DNA of 64,000 nt from NCBI RefSeq assembly GCF_022179085.1, contig NZ_BPQE01000004.1, positions 1 to 64,000 of the forward strand, written 5' to 3'. This document shows, one piece after another, positions 40,073 to 47,768 of this stretch (within the stretch, counting starts at the first letter, position 1; every line of letters starts with the position of its first letter). Made by a program: the position numbers and the translations under genes. This stretch comes from Methylobacterium aerolatum (GTDB lineage: Bacteria > Pseudomonadota > Alphaproteobacteria > Rhizobiales > Beijerinckiaceae). The notes under the pieces are model-generated. The model ran no database searches, was not told the origin of the DNA, and saw only the letters and a program-made list of their open reading frames with translations.

Positions 40073-40939
40073 ATGCCCGGTTACCTGCCCTTCGCGGGCG
40101 CCCTGCAGCTTCCCGCCTACACCTGCGACAACTGCGGGTTCTGGCAGCGCCATTTCGAACCCCCGCCCTCCTGCCCGATGTGTCTCGACGCGCGCCACGT
40201 CGTCCCGCAGGACGGGTGGCGTTTTCGCGATACGAAGGAGGCCCAGGACGCCTTCCCCTGCCACTGGCAGGAGCTGGAGCCGGGCGTCTGGCGGTTCTGG
40301 AACGAGCCCGTTTCCGGGATCGGCCCCTCCGCCTACCTGGTCCAGACCGAGGCCGGGAACATGGGCTTCGAAGGCTGCCCGGTCTTCAGCGAGGCCGCCC
40401 TCGACCAGATCGCTCGCCTCGGGGGCATGAAGGTGCTCTCGGCCTCGCACCCGCATTCCTACGGCGCGCTGGTGCAGCTGCAGGACCGGTTCGACCCGGA
40501 ACTCTGCCTGCCCGCCGCCGACTTCACCTGGAGCGCGGCGTTGCAGGTGAGCTGGCCCTACGACGACTTCCTCGAACCCCTTCCCGGCCTCGAACTGCAC
40601 CGCACGGCCGGGCATTTCGACGGCCATGCGGTGCTGTTCGACCGCGCGCGGAAGATCTGCTTCTGCGGCGACGCCCTGAAGTTCGAACTCGATCCCCAGG
40701 ATTTCCGCCGGGCGCGGACGATCTCCGCGCACAAGGCCTTCGTGCGCGGGGTACCGCTGACGGTGAACGAGTTGCGCCGCTACCGCGACGTGTTCGAGCG
40801 CCTCGACTTCACCCAGACCTGGACCCCCTTCGAGCCCGCCGCCAATTGCGGCCGGACCGAGGTGCTGGCGCTGATCGACCAGATGCTCGCCACCCGCCCC
40901 CATGCGGCGCCGGTGCCATTGGAGGAGTTGGGGAGGTAA
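40073..40939 (+). CDS. MBL-fold metallohydrolase with N-terminal zinc ribbon
   Basis: 288 residues from ATG 40073, with AGGA nine bases upstream; the open frame back to 39479 has no start support. An N-terminal Cys4-type element (CDNCGFWQRHFEPPPSCPMC, residues 18-37) is followed by a metallo-beta-lactamase domain. The metal motif is degenerate (SASHPHSYGALVQL instead of HxHxDH), with a later TAGHFDGHAVLF and FCGDALKFE. Loss of the Asp/His pair suggests altered metal binding or a non-hydrolytic role. Nothing nearby explains the function. A REP repeat follows the stop. Confidence 0.75.
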   Translation: MPGYLPFAGALQLPAYTCDNCGFWQRHFEPPPSCPMCLDARHVVPQDGWRFRDTKEAQDAFPCHWQELEPGVWRFWNEPVSGIGPSAYLVQTEAGNMGFEGCPVFSEAALDQIARLGGMKVLSASHPHSYGALVQLQDRFDPELCLPAADFTWSAALQVSWPYDDFLEPLPGLELHRTAGHFDGHAVLFDRARKICFCGDALKFELDPQDFRRARTISAHKAFVRGVPLTVNELRRYRDVFERLDFTQTWTPFEPAANCGRTEVLALIDQMLATRPHAAPVPLEELGR

Positions 40940-40962
40940 CACACCTTCCCCGCCCTTCGCCT

Positions 40963-41055
40963 CGTCATTGCGAGCAAAGCAAAGCAATCAAGGGAGCCGC
41001 ACCATCTGCAAGCGGCCCGCTTCCCTGGATTGCTTCGCTACGCTCGCAAAGACGG
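40963..41055. repeat. REP-like palindromic repeat, family A, overlapping a gene end
   Basis: CGTCATTGCGAGCAAAGCAAAGCAATCAAGG on the left and CCCTGGATTGCTTCGCTACGCTCGCAAAGACGG on the right. The right arm contains the TAG stop of the nitrile hydratase accessory gene (minus strand, 41040-41038) and encodes its last residues. Confidence 0.9.
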
Positions 41056-41379
41056 GTGTGCGTGGTGCCCCGGATCGTTCTCCAACCGGATCGGCTGCCC
41101 GTGCGGCGTGGCATGGGCGGCGCGGAGCCATGCGGCGGTGCGGGCCTCGACGCTGCCGGCATCGGCCACCCCGCGTTGCGCGAGCAGGCGCTCGAGGGTC
41201 GAGAGCCAGCGCCCGTAATCGGCCGCCTGCTCGCCCTCCTCCGGGCGGATGGTCTCGCCGAGGGCCTGCGCCCACTCGCCCCAGGTGAACAGCCCCGCCT
41301 CCTGCAAAGAGACGACGAGGGCGAAGACCTGCGCCTCCCACGGGGCGGCGAAGGGGCCTTGCGGCTGCGGCGCGCTCAT
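41038..41379 (-). CDS. Nitrile hydratase accessory/activator protein
   Basis: 113 residues, beginning [20 protein letters not shown]. The sequence continues LVVSLQEAGLFTWGEWAQAL, resembling the N-terminal part of the beta subunit ([15 protein letters not shown]). That is typical of the P14K-type activators that insert cobalt into the alpha subunit or exchange subunits. Start ATG 41379 overlaps the beta stop (ATGA). The final dozen residues (DPGHHAHPSLRA) and the stop codon come from a REP repeat, so the original C-terminus may have been replaced. Third gene of alpha-beta-activator. Confidence 0.85.
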   Translation of the reverse strand: MSAPQPQGPFAAPWEAQVFALVVSLQEAGLFTWGEWAQALGETIRPEEGEQAADYGRWLSTLERLLAQRGVADAGSVEARTAAWLRAAHATPHGQPIRLENDPGHHAHPSLRA

Positions 41380-42035
41380 GCGGGATCGAGGTAGGGCTCG
41401 AAGGCGGCGATGGTGACGCGCCCGCCGGGATCGGCGTCGGCGCCCCACAGCTCCGCCGCCTCGAAGGCGACGGTGTAGAGCCAAGCCGGGTTCTCGCCCG
41501 CCTTCGCGGCATTGGTATCGGGGAAGACGAAGGCGCCGTGCACCGCCTCGACCCGGCCCCGGCGGCCCCGCGCGTAGCGCGGCAGGCGCGTGTGCCCCAC
41601 CGGGTTCATCACCCTCGCGACGACCGGATCGCCCACCGCGAAGCGAGCGGGCGCCTCGGGCGCCCGGTCGCTCGGGAAGCCGGCCCGGAAACGCGGTGCG
41701 AGGCTGTCGGCGGCGAGGACGCGGGCGACCGGTGCGGCCGGTGTCGAGGCGCGGCCCGCCGCGATCTCGTCCCGCGTCGCGAGGCCGTTCGCCAGGATCT
41801 GCTTCTCCAGGGCCTCCAGCCAGATCTTGTAGTAGCTGGAGGACAGATATTCCGCGGGCGGCAGGGATTCCCGGGCGGCGCGGCTGCCGTCGAGGTTCCA
41901 GGCGCCGGTGAAGCCCATCGCCATGGCCAGCGCGAAGACACGTTTCTCCCACTCGCCGTGGAAGACGGGCTCGTCCGGCTCGGGCACCACGGGGCCGAAG
42001 CCGTGGCCGCCGCCGAGGTCCTGCCCGCCGTTCAC
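41376..42035 (-). CDS. nthB: Nitrile hydratase beta subunit
   Basis: 219 residues. The enzyme hydrates nitriles to amides; the beta subunit forms the heterodimer with the metal-binding alpha subunit. It begins [20 protein letters not shown] at GTG 42035, the family N-terminus, with GGGGAG about eight bases upstream and a GTGA overlap with the alpha stop. Conserved blocks are [34 protein letters not shown], and the C-terminal [19 protein letters not shown] and [14 protein letters not shown]. Open reading extends upstream into alpha but not as real coding sequence. Confidence 0.95.
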   Translation of the reverse strand: MNGGQDLGGGHGFGPVVPEPDEPVFHGEWEKRVFALAMAMGFTGAWNLDGSRAARESLPPAEYLSSSYYKIWLEALEKQILANGLATRDEIAAGRASTPAAPVARVLAADSLAPRFRAGFPSDRAPEAPARFAVGDPVVARVMNPVGHTRLPRYARGRRGRVEAVHGAFVFPDTNAAKAGENPAWLYTVAFEAAELWGADADPGGRVTIAAFEPYLDPA

Positions 42036-42676
42036 GGCCGGATCTCCCCGGAGCCGGGGGACAGCGGCAGCCCGGTGCCGATCATCGCGTCGCGGGTGAC
42101 GAGGGCGGCCAGCGCCTCTTCCGACAGGCCCTCCGTCCCGGCGGGCCGCAGGGGCAGCACCATGAAGCGGGTCTCGGCGGTCGAATCCCAGACGGTGATC
42201 CGCGTGGTCTCCGGCAGGCTGACGCCGAACTCGGCGAGCACGCCGCGGGGGTCGCTCACCGCCCGCGCCCGGTAGGGTGGCGCCTTGTACCAGACCGGCG
42301 GCAGGCCGAGCACCGGCCAGGGGTAGCAGGAGCAGAGGGTGCACACGACCATGTTGTGCGTGTCCGGCGTATTCTCGACCACCACCATGTGCTCGCCCCC
42401 TCGGCCGCCGATGCCGAGTTCGCCGATAGCCGGGGTCGCCTCCGCCAGGAGCCGGGCCCGGTAGGCCGGGTCCACCCAGGCGCGGGCGACGACGCGGGCG
42501 CCGAGATGCGGGCCGACCTTGGTCTCGTACATCTCGATCAGGGCATCCAAGGCCGCCGGCTCGACATACCCCTTCTCCACGAGGAGCGATTCCAGCGCCC
42601 GCACCCGCGCCTCGACGGGCGAGAGGTCGCTTCCGTGATCGTGATCGTGATCGTGGTCCGGATGGTGGTGGGTCAT
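42032..42676 (-). CDS. nthA: Nitrile hydratase alpha subunit (cobalt type)
   Basis: 214 residues from ATG 42676, supported by GAGG eight bases upstream; two in-frame ATGs at 42691 and 42682 lie on or too close to that site. The metal-binding claw is [10 protein letters not shown], with Cys112, Cys115, Ser116 and Cys117. The Thr in CTLCSC marks the cobalt-type enzyme (iron types have CSLCSC). The N-terminal [13 protein letters not shown] is unusually His-rich and could hold metal. It encodes the first gene of the nthA-nthB-activator operon (GTGA and ATGA overlaps), facing away from the sigma factor gene. Confidence 0.96.
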   Translation of the reverse strand: MTHHHPDHDHDHDHGSDLSPVEARVRALESLLVEKGYVEPAALDALIEMYETKVGPHLGARVVARAWVDPAYRARLLAEATPAIGELGIGGRGGEHMVVVENTPDTHNMVVCTLCSCYPWPVLGLPPVWYKAPPYRARAVSDPRGVLAEFGVSLPETTRITVWDSTAETRFMVLPLRPAGTEGLSEEALAALVTRDAMIGTGLPLSPGSGEIRP

Positions 42677-42889
42677 GGCCATTCCTCGCATTCAGAATGC
42701 ACGTCCGAAGGCGCGGAGGCCACCCCCGGCCCGGCTGCCGAGCGATGCGGGCTGCGGATCGTCACAAACCGGGGCAGAATGTTCGGGACGATTCGGCAAA
42801 CTTGGCCGTGACAGTTTAGCGATGGTTCAGGAGGCCGGTGCTAGCCGACTTTAGAGATATTCCAGGATGTAGTATCCAAGAGGCAGCCC
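42677..42889. other. Divergent region nitrile hydratase / sigma factor
   Basis: 213 bases holding both promoters. The sigma-factor side contains AAGAGGC six bases before its ATG. No clear EcfG-type (GGAAC...GTT) promoter was found. Confidence 0.35.
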
Positions 42890-43630
42890 ATGCAGCCAAG
42901 CCAGCCGGTCCGGCCGGACGAGACGACCGACGCGCCCGCTCCGGCGCCCTCCCCCACCAGCGAGATCGGCCGGCACCTGAGCCTGCCCCTGCGCGACTAC
43001 TTCGCCCTGGCGGCGGAGGAGGCGCTGCCGGAGCGGCTTTCGGGTCTCGTGGAACGCCTCGATCGGCTGCTCGCGCAGGTGCCACCCCCCGGCGAGGGCG
43101 CCGCCCCCGCCTCGGTGCTGTTCGATTTCCGTTCGGACATCATCAAGACGCTGCCGGCCCTGCGGACCTTCGCCTTGTCCCTGTGCGGAGACGTGACCCG
43201 CGCCGACGACCTCGTGCAGGAGGCGTTCGCGCGGGCTTGGGCCAACCAGCACCGCTTCCAGCCGGGCACCAACTTCACCGCGTGGCTCTTCACGATCCTG
43301 CGCAACCTCTTCTACTCCGACATGCGCAAGGCCAAGCGCGAGGTGGAGGATGCCGACGGCGCCCATGCCGAGCGGCTGGTCGCCCTCTCCGACCAGGAGG
43401 ATTCGAGCACCTTGCTCGCCGTGCGCCGCCGCCTCGGCCGCCTTCCCGCCGCCCAGCGCGAGGCCCTGCTCCTCGTCGGCGCCGAGGGCTTCACCTACGA
43501 GGAGGCGGCGGACCGGATCGGCTGCCAGGTGGGCACCGTGAAGAGCCGGGTCAGCCGCGCGCGGGCGACGCTGCTCGCGGAACTCGGCCTCGCTGCCCAG
43601 GAACCGGGGGCACGGCCGGCCATCGGGTGA
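42890..43630 (+). CDS. EcfG-type (ECF15) sigma factor with NepR-like N-terminus
   Basis: 246 residues. Residues 85-150 (LRTFALSLCGDVTRADDLVQ, then EAFARAWANQHRFQPGTN and AWLFTILRNLFYSDMRKAKR) match region 2 of general-stress EcfG sigma factors, and 178-230 (LPAAQREALLLVGAEGFTYE plus RIGCQVGTVKSRVSRARATL) is region 4. Before them, residues 25-60 (EIGRHL, LRDYFALAAEEALPERLSGL, VERLD) closely resemble the core of NepR, the anti-sigma factor that holds EcfG. In the standard system NepR is a separate protein, released by phosphorylated PhyR. A fusion would mean built-in inhibition or a degenerate paralogue. No PhyR or histidine kinase lies nearby. The NepR similarity is by eye. Confidence 0.85.
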   Translation: MQPSQPVRPDETTDAPAPAPSPTSEIGRHLSLPLRDYFALAAEEALPERLSGLVERLDRLLAQVPPPGEGAAPASVLFDFRSDIIKTLPALRTFALSLCGDVTRADDLVQEAFARAWANQHRFQPGTNFTAWLFTILRNLFYSDMRKAKREVEDADGAHAERLVALSDQEDSSTLLAVRRRLGRLPAAQREALLLVGAEGFTYEEAADRIGCQVGTVKSRVSRARATLLAELGLAAQEPGARPAIG

Positions 43631-43748
43631 GCCCGCCAAGGATGCCTCCCGCGAACGCCTCCTGCGAACGCCTCCTGCGAACGCCCCTTGCGCCCGCGCC
43701 CTCCCGCGCCACGATAAGGGCTCGGGGGCGCGGTGCGGGAGAACGGGC

Positions 43749-45329
43749 GTGGCGGAAACGACTGGTGAGGCGACGGCCGGGCCGATGAACGGCGCGGAGA
43801 GCTTGGTGCGCACCCTCGTCGCCGGGGGCGTCGAGGTCTGCTTCACCAATCCCGGCACCTCGGAGATGCACTTCGTGGCCGCCCTCGACAGGGTCGAGGG
43901 GATGCGTTGCGTGCTCTGCCTGTTCGAGGGCGGAGCCACCGGCGCGGCGGACGGCTATGCGCGCATGGCCGACAAGCCGGCCTCGACGCTGCTTCACCTC
44001 GGCCCCGGCCTCGCGAACGGTCTGGCCAACCTGCACAACGCGCGGCGCGCCCGCACACCGCTGGTCAACATCGTCGGCGAGCACGCCACCTACCACCGGG
44101 AGTATGACGCGCCGCTCACCTCGGACATCGAGACCCTGGCCCGGCCGATGTCGGCCTGGGTCCGCACGGGGATGAGCGCGGCGGAGATCGGCCGCGACGG
44201 GGCCGACGCCATTGCCGCCGCCCGCACCGCGCCGGGCCGGATCGCGACCCTGATCCTGCCCGCCAACACCGCCTGGGAGGCCGGCGAGGGCGTCGCCCCG
44301 GTTCCGCCGATCCCCGAGCGGGAGCGCGCCGGGGACGAGGCCGTCGCGGCGGCCGCGCGGGCGCTCGCGAGCGGCGAGCCGGTGTTGCTGCATCTCGGCG
44401 ATCAGGCGGTGCGCGGGCCGGGGCGGGTGATCGCCGACCGGATCGCAGCCAAGACCGGCGCGAAGCTCCTGGCCATGACCTCGAATTCCCGCATCGACCG
44501 GGGGGCCGGGACGGTCCCGATCGAGCGCCTCCCCTACCCGATCGACGAGGCGATCGCCGCGCTGAAGGGATTCCGCCACATCGTCCTGATCGGCGCGACG
44601 CAGCCCGTCGGCTTCTTCGCCTACCCCGGCAAGCCGAGCCTCCTCGCACCGGAGGGCTGCGAGACCCTGACGCTGGCCACCCCGGCGCAGGACCAGCTCG
44701 ACGCCCTGGAGCGGCTCGCCGAGGCGGTGAACGCGCCCCCGGCGCGGGCCCCCGAGACCGGGCCGCTGGCGGAGATCCCGACCTCCGGTCCCCTCGATCA
44801 GGACACGATCGGCGCGGTGATCGGCGCGCTGATCCCCGAGGGCGCGGTGATCTGCGACGAATCCCTCACCACCGGCCGCAACTTCTTCGCCCTGACCAAG
44901 GCATCGGCCCCCCACACTTGGCTCCAGCTCACCGGCGGGTCCATCGGCCTGGGGATCCCGATGTCCACCGGCGCGGCGGTGGCGAGCCCCGGCCGCAAGG
45001 TCATCAACCTCCAGGCGGACGGGAGCGGCCTCTACACCGTCCAGGCCCTGTGGACGCAGGCGCGGGAACGCCTCGACGTGGTGACCATCGTCTGGTCGAA
45101 CCGGGCCTACGCGATCCTGCGCGGCGAACTCGCCAATGTGGGCGCCCGCAATCCCGGCCCGAAGGCCATCGGGATGCTGAGCCTCGACGATCCGGCGATG
45201 GACTGGGTGTCGCTCGCCAGAGGGTTCGGCGTCGACGGTCGCCGGGTCGAGACGCTTCCCGCCTTCACCGACGCCCTCCGGCACGGAGTGGCGACGCCGG
45301 GGCCGTTCCTGATCGAGGTGGTGTTGTGA
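43749..45329 (+). CDS. TPP-dependent acetolactate synthase-like enzyme
   Basis: 526 residues in the three-domain thiamine-diphosphate decarboxylase fold. The N-terminal domain (AESLVRTLVAGGVEVCFTNP) carries catalytic Glu60 in CLFEGGATGAADGYARM. The middle domain is typical. The C-terminal TPP-magnesium motif reads INLQADGSGLYTVQALWTQA ... IVWSNRAYAIL, so the usual GDG-NN appears as ADG-SN. The start GTG 43749 has GGGAG seven bases upstream; ATG 43785 (MNGAESLVRT) would also fit. It resembles acetolactate synthase large subunit-like/benzoylformate decarboxylase-like proteins. No small subunit is adjacent, so a biosynthetic AHAS role is unlikely. Substrate unknown. Confidence 0.8.
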   Translation: MAETTGEATAGPMNGAESLVRTLVAGGVEVCFTNPGTSEMHFVAALDRVEGMRCVLCLFEGGATGAADGYARMADKPASTLLHLGPGLANGLANLHNARRARTPLVNIVGEHATYHREYDAPLTSDIETLARPMSAWVRTGMSAAEIGRDGADAIAAARTAPGRIATLILPANTAWEAGEGVAPVPPIPERERAGDEAVAAAARALASGEPVLLHLGDQAVRGPGRVIADRIAAKTGAKLLAMTSNSRIDRGAGTVPIERLPYPIDEAIAALKGFRHIVLIGATQPVGFFAYPGKPSLLAPEGCETLTLATPAQDQLDALERLAEAVNAPPARAPETGPLAEIPTSGPLDQDTIGAVIGALIPEGAVICDESLTTGRNFFALTKASAPHTWLQLTGGSIGLGIPMSTGAAVASPGRKVINLQADGSGLYTVQALWTQARERLDVVTIVWSNRAYAILRGELANVGARNPGPKAIGMLSLDDPAMDWVSLARGFGVDGRRVETLPAFTDALRHGVATPGPFLIEVVL

Positions 45330-45732
45330 GCGCCGGTGCCTGACGGAGGGGATCCCCTGCCGGGCCGTCATGCGAGCGATCGCGAAGCAATGACGGTGCG
45401 GGTTTCCCGCACCGTGGCGACCGGAAGATTCGGGTTAAACCCAATATCGAGCCGGCGAATTGATGCTCTAAGGCAATAATTCAAAATCCATCCATCCTGC
45501 CGCGATTTTAAGCAGCGGTGGATTGCGTGCTCTCTCAACAATTTCCCGCAGCGCAGCGGAGAAAGTTGCGTACTTTGACGCAGGCGTGGCTTGCCAGACC
45601 TCGCGTGATCCATGACCTTCCGGCCCAACGCGCGTTCGACCACCCGAGGCCCCGGCCCGTGCCGCGGCCTCCCTTCGATGAGTCTGAGACGAACACCCTG
45701 CGACAGCTCCCTCCAGCAAGAGGCAGGATCCC
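45330..45732. other. Gap with a shortened REP copy
   Basis: 403 bases without a supported gene of normal size. At 45365-45396 is CCGTCATGCGAGCGATCGCG then AAGCAATGACGG, the outer arms of family A with the centre deleted. From about 45430 to 45560 the DNA is AT-richer (ATGCTCTAAGGCAATAATTC). This may be the promoter of the small ORF that follows. Confidence 0.5.
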
Positions 45733-45879
45733 ATGCAAGACATCATCCGCGTCAGGCCGACCCACGACGGCACCTACACCGTCTATCGCGGCACCCGCGC
45801 CCTCGCCAGCGGACTGACCCGCGAGCAGGCGGAGCGCTATGGGGCGAGCCTGCCCCAGGCCGCCCTCCCCGAGGGCTGA
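45733..45879 (+). CDS. Short conserved-type hypothetical protein
   Basis: 48 residues: MQDIIRVRPTHDGTYTVYRG then TRALASGLTREQAERYGASL. The pattern of two strands ending TVYRGTRALASGLTREQAERY resembles small DUF2188-like proteins, but the match is weak. AGGA lies four bases before the ATG, and the codons fit the organism. Short length limits confidence. It precedes a convergent metallophosphoesterase gene. Confidence 0.55.
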   Translation: MQDIIRVRPTHDGTYTVYRGTRALASGLTREQAERYGASLPQAALPEG

Positions 45880-45920
45880 ACGGGTCCCGCGACCCCGCGT
45901 GATCCGCCCCGCGGGGCGGA

Positions 45921-46865
45921 TCACGGCTCCAACGCGAAGGGGCCGAGATCGGCGATGGCGCCGTCGGCCCCGAGCCCCCGGCGGCGGGCCGTGATCGCGA
46001 AGCCCGCCCCGCCCCTCGCGATCTCGAAGAGCAGGTAGCTCGCCCGGCGGTTCGGCAGGCCGCCATGGCCCTCCGGCAGGGCCGACGCCGAGGGGACACC
46101 GACGACGGGAATCCGCCCGCCCCCCGGTCCGGCGAGGCGGGCGAGGTTGAGGACGTGGTTGTGCCCGTGGAGGATCAGATCCGCGCCCACCCGGCCGATC
46201 ATCGCCGCGAAGGCCCCCGCATCCTTGAGTTCCCGCCCCGGGCTCGCGCCCCCCGGATGGGGCGGATGGTGGATCATCACCACGCGGCAGGGCCGCCCCG
46301 GCTCCGTCGCCAGCGTCCGCAGCAGCGTCTCGGCGGCGGCGAGCTGCGCCGTTCCCAGGCGCCCGCTCGCCACGAAGGGCTTCGTCGGGATGGCGCTCGA
46401 CAGGCCGACGAGGGCGACCTCCCCCCGCCGCCGCAGGTAGGGGAAGCGCCCGGCCGATCCGGTATCGTCCGTCGTGTAGGGGCCGCAGGCGTCGAGCAGG
46501 CCCTCGAGCGATCCGCGCACGTAGGCATCGTGGTTGCCGGGCACGAAGCTCACCGCCTCGGGCGTCCCCAGGGCGTCGAGGAAGGAGCGCGCCGTGGCCC
46601 ACTCGCTCGGCAGGCCGATGTTGCACAGGTCCCCGGTGCAGGCGATGTGCGCCGCCCCCTGCCCCCGCAAATCGGCGACCAGGGCGGAGAGCACCGCCAT
46701 GTCGTGGCTGCGGGAGCGGCCCCGGCGCCAGTTGGCATAGCCCGTGGCCCGCTTGCCGAAGAGCTGGCTGAGGCGGGGCCGACCGAGCGGCCCCACATGC
46801 GGGTCGCTGAGATGGGCGAGGCGAAAGGTCAATTCGGGTTCACCGCTCCGGCGCGCCCTTCGCAT
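45921..46865 (-). CDS. Metallophosphoesterase
   Basis: 314 residues of the calcineurin-like phosphoesterase fold. Metal ligands are Asp21 and His23 (LSDPHVG), Asp79 (TGDL), Asn111-His112 (GNHDAYVRG), His199-200 (VVMIHHPPHPGG) and His235/His237 (LILHGHNHVL), all present. This suggests an active phosphodiesterase, possibly of cyclic nucleotides or of UDP-type substrates; the sequence does not decide. The ATG at 46865 lacks a ribosome-binding site; TTG at residue 12 (GGAG ten bases upstream) may be the real start. It is 21 bases downstream of the CCC1/VIT-like gene on the same strand. Confidence 0.88.
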   Translation of the reverse strand: MRRARRSGEPELTFRLAHLSDPHVGPLGRPRLSQLFGKRATGYANWRRGRSRSHDMAVLSALVADLRGQGAAHIACTGDLCNIGLPSEWATARSFLDALGTPEAVSFVPGNHDAYVRGSLEGLLDACGPYTTDDTGSAGRFPYLRRRGEVALVGLSSAIPTKPFVASGRLGTAQLAAAETLLRTLATEPGRPCRVVMIHHPPHPGGASPGRELKDAGAFAAMIGRVGADLILHGHNHVLNLARLAGPGGGRIPVVGVPSASALPEGHGGLPNRRASYLLFEIARGGAGFAITARRRGLGADGAIADLGPFALEP

Positions 46866-46885
46866 CGCGGCGCGGCGCGCGCCCG

Positions 46886-47422
46886 TCAAGCGCTGCCGAT
46901 CAGGATGCCTGTGACGAGGACCAGCACGCCGCCCAGCATCACCTGCAGCGCCGCCCGCCAGAAGGGCGTCGCCATGTAGCGGGTGCGGATGCCGGCGATG
47001 AGCGCCAGCTCCACCACCACGACGAGGATGGCGAGCGTCGTGGCCAGCAGGAACGGATCCGGCCAGCCGGCGGGCAGGGTGTCGGGGATCGCGTAGGGCA
47101 ACGTGTGGCCGAGCCCGCCCACCGCCGTCATCACTCCGCAGACGAGGCCCCGCACCATCGGGCTGCCGCGCCCGGTGACGCTGCCGTCGTCCGACAGGGC
47201 CTCCGTGAAGCCCATGCTGATGCCCGCCCCCACCGAGGCGGCGAGCCCGACGAGGAAGGTCGCGTGGTTGTGGCCGGTGGCGAAGGCGGCGGCGAAGATC
47301 GGCGCCAGGGTCGAGACCGAGCCGTCGATCAGCCCGGCCAAGCCCGGCTGCACGTAGCGCAACACGAAATCCCGCCGCGCCTCGGCGAGCGCCATCTCCG
47401 CCTGATCCAGAACCGCCGACAT
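46886..47422 (-). CDS. VIT/CCC1-family membrane protein
   Basis: 178 residues, probably three to four membrane helices (LAGLIDGSVSTLAPIFAAAF; GLVCGVMTAVGGLGHTLPYA; LATTLAILVVVVELALIAGI; VMLGGVLVLVTGILIGSA). The layout DFVLRYVQPGLAGLIDGSVSTL followed by GFTEALSDDG resembles the VIT1/CCC1 domain of bacterial MbfA-type iron/manganese exporters, but without the ferritin-like N-terminal domain. GGAGG lies five bases before the ATG. A perfect palindrome just upstream (47436-47450) suggests metal-responsive control. It is followed by a phosphoesterase gene after 20 bases. Confidence 0.75.
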   Translation of the reverse strand: MSAVLDQAEMALAEARRDFVLRYVQPGLAGLIDGSVSTLAPIFAAAFATGHNHATFLVGLAASVGAGISMGFTEALSDDGSVTGRGSPMVRGLVCGVMTAVGGLGHTLPYAIPDTLPAGWPDPFLLATTLAILVVVVELALIAGIRTRYMATPFWRAALQVMLGGVLVLVTGILIGSA

Positions 47423-47435
47423 TCGCGCCTCCTGT

Positions 47436-47450
47436 TTGGAACGATTCCAA
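47436..47450. promoter_or_regulatory. Palindromic operator candidate (iron-responsive?)
   Basis: TTGGAACGATTCCAA, a perfect 6-3-6 palindrome 14 bases upstream of the VIT/CCC1-like start. The outer region continues with TTAGA ... TCTAA spaced about 12 bases further upstream (47452-47473). The spacing and sequence resemble iron control elements bound by Irr/Fur-family regulators in Rhizobiales (TTTAGAA-N3-TTCTAAA type). This fits an iron-transport gene, but binding is inferred. Confidence 0.5.
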
Positions 47451-47768
47451 CTTAGACTTTGGAATTGATCTAAACAAGTGATTCGTGAGGCCGGGAGGGC
47501 GATTTCGAAGCCGCCGCCGACTGGAGGGCGCGCCCGGCGACATCGCATCCGGCCCCTGCTTTCATCGCGGACCTGGCGGGACATCTGCAGACGTGGCGTG
47601 TCCCTGGAGCGCTTCGCTGTCGCTCGCGAGGACGGCGGTGCGTCGTTCTCCGGTGAGCCCGGGTGCCGGGATACAGCCCCGGCCCGCGCGATGAGCGATC
47701 TGCGCCCGACGCGCTTGTCCGCCTCCGCCCCAAGGCGTTAGACCGCCGCTCGCAAGCGACGGACAGCG
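47451..47768. other. Intergenic region with a degenerate REP arm
   Basis: 318 bases between the VIT-like gene and the acyltransferase gene. At 47602-47635, CCCTGGAGCGCTTCGCTGTC is a diverged right arm of family A; the left arm is not convincing. Frames crossing the gap have no start signals. Confidence 0.4.

Noticed and set aside
43551-45371. 606-codon open frame on the minus strand over the TPP enzyme gene
   Set aside because: Antisense shadow; the plus-strand product has full catalytic motifs.
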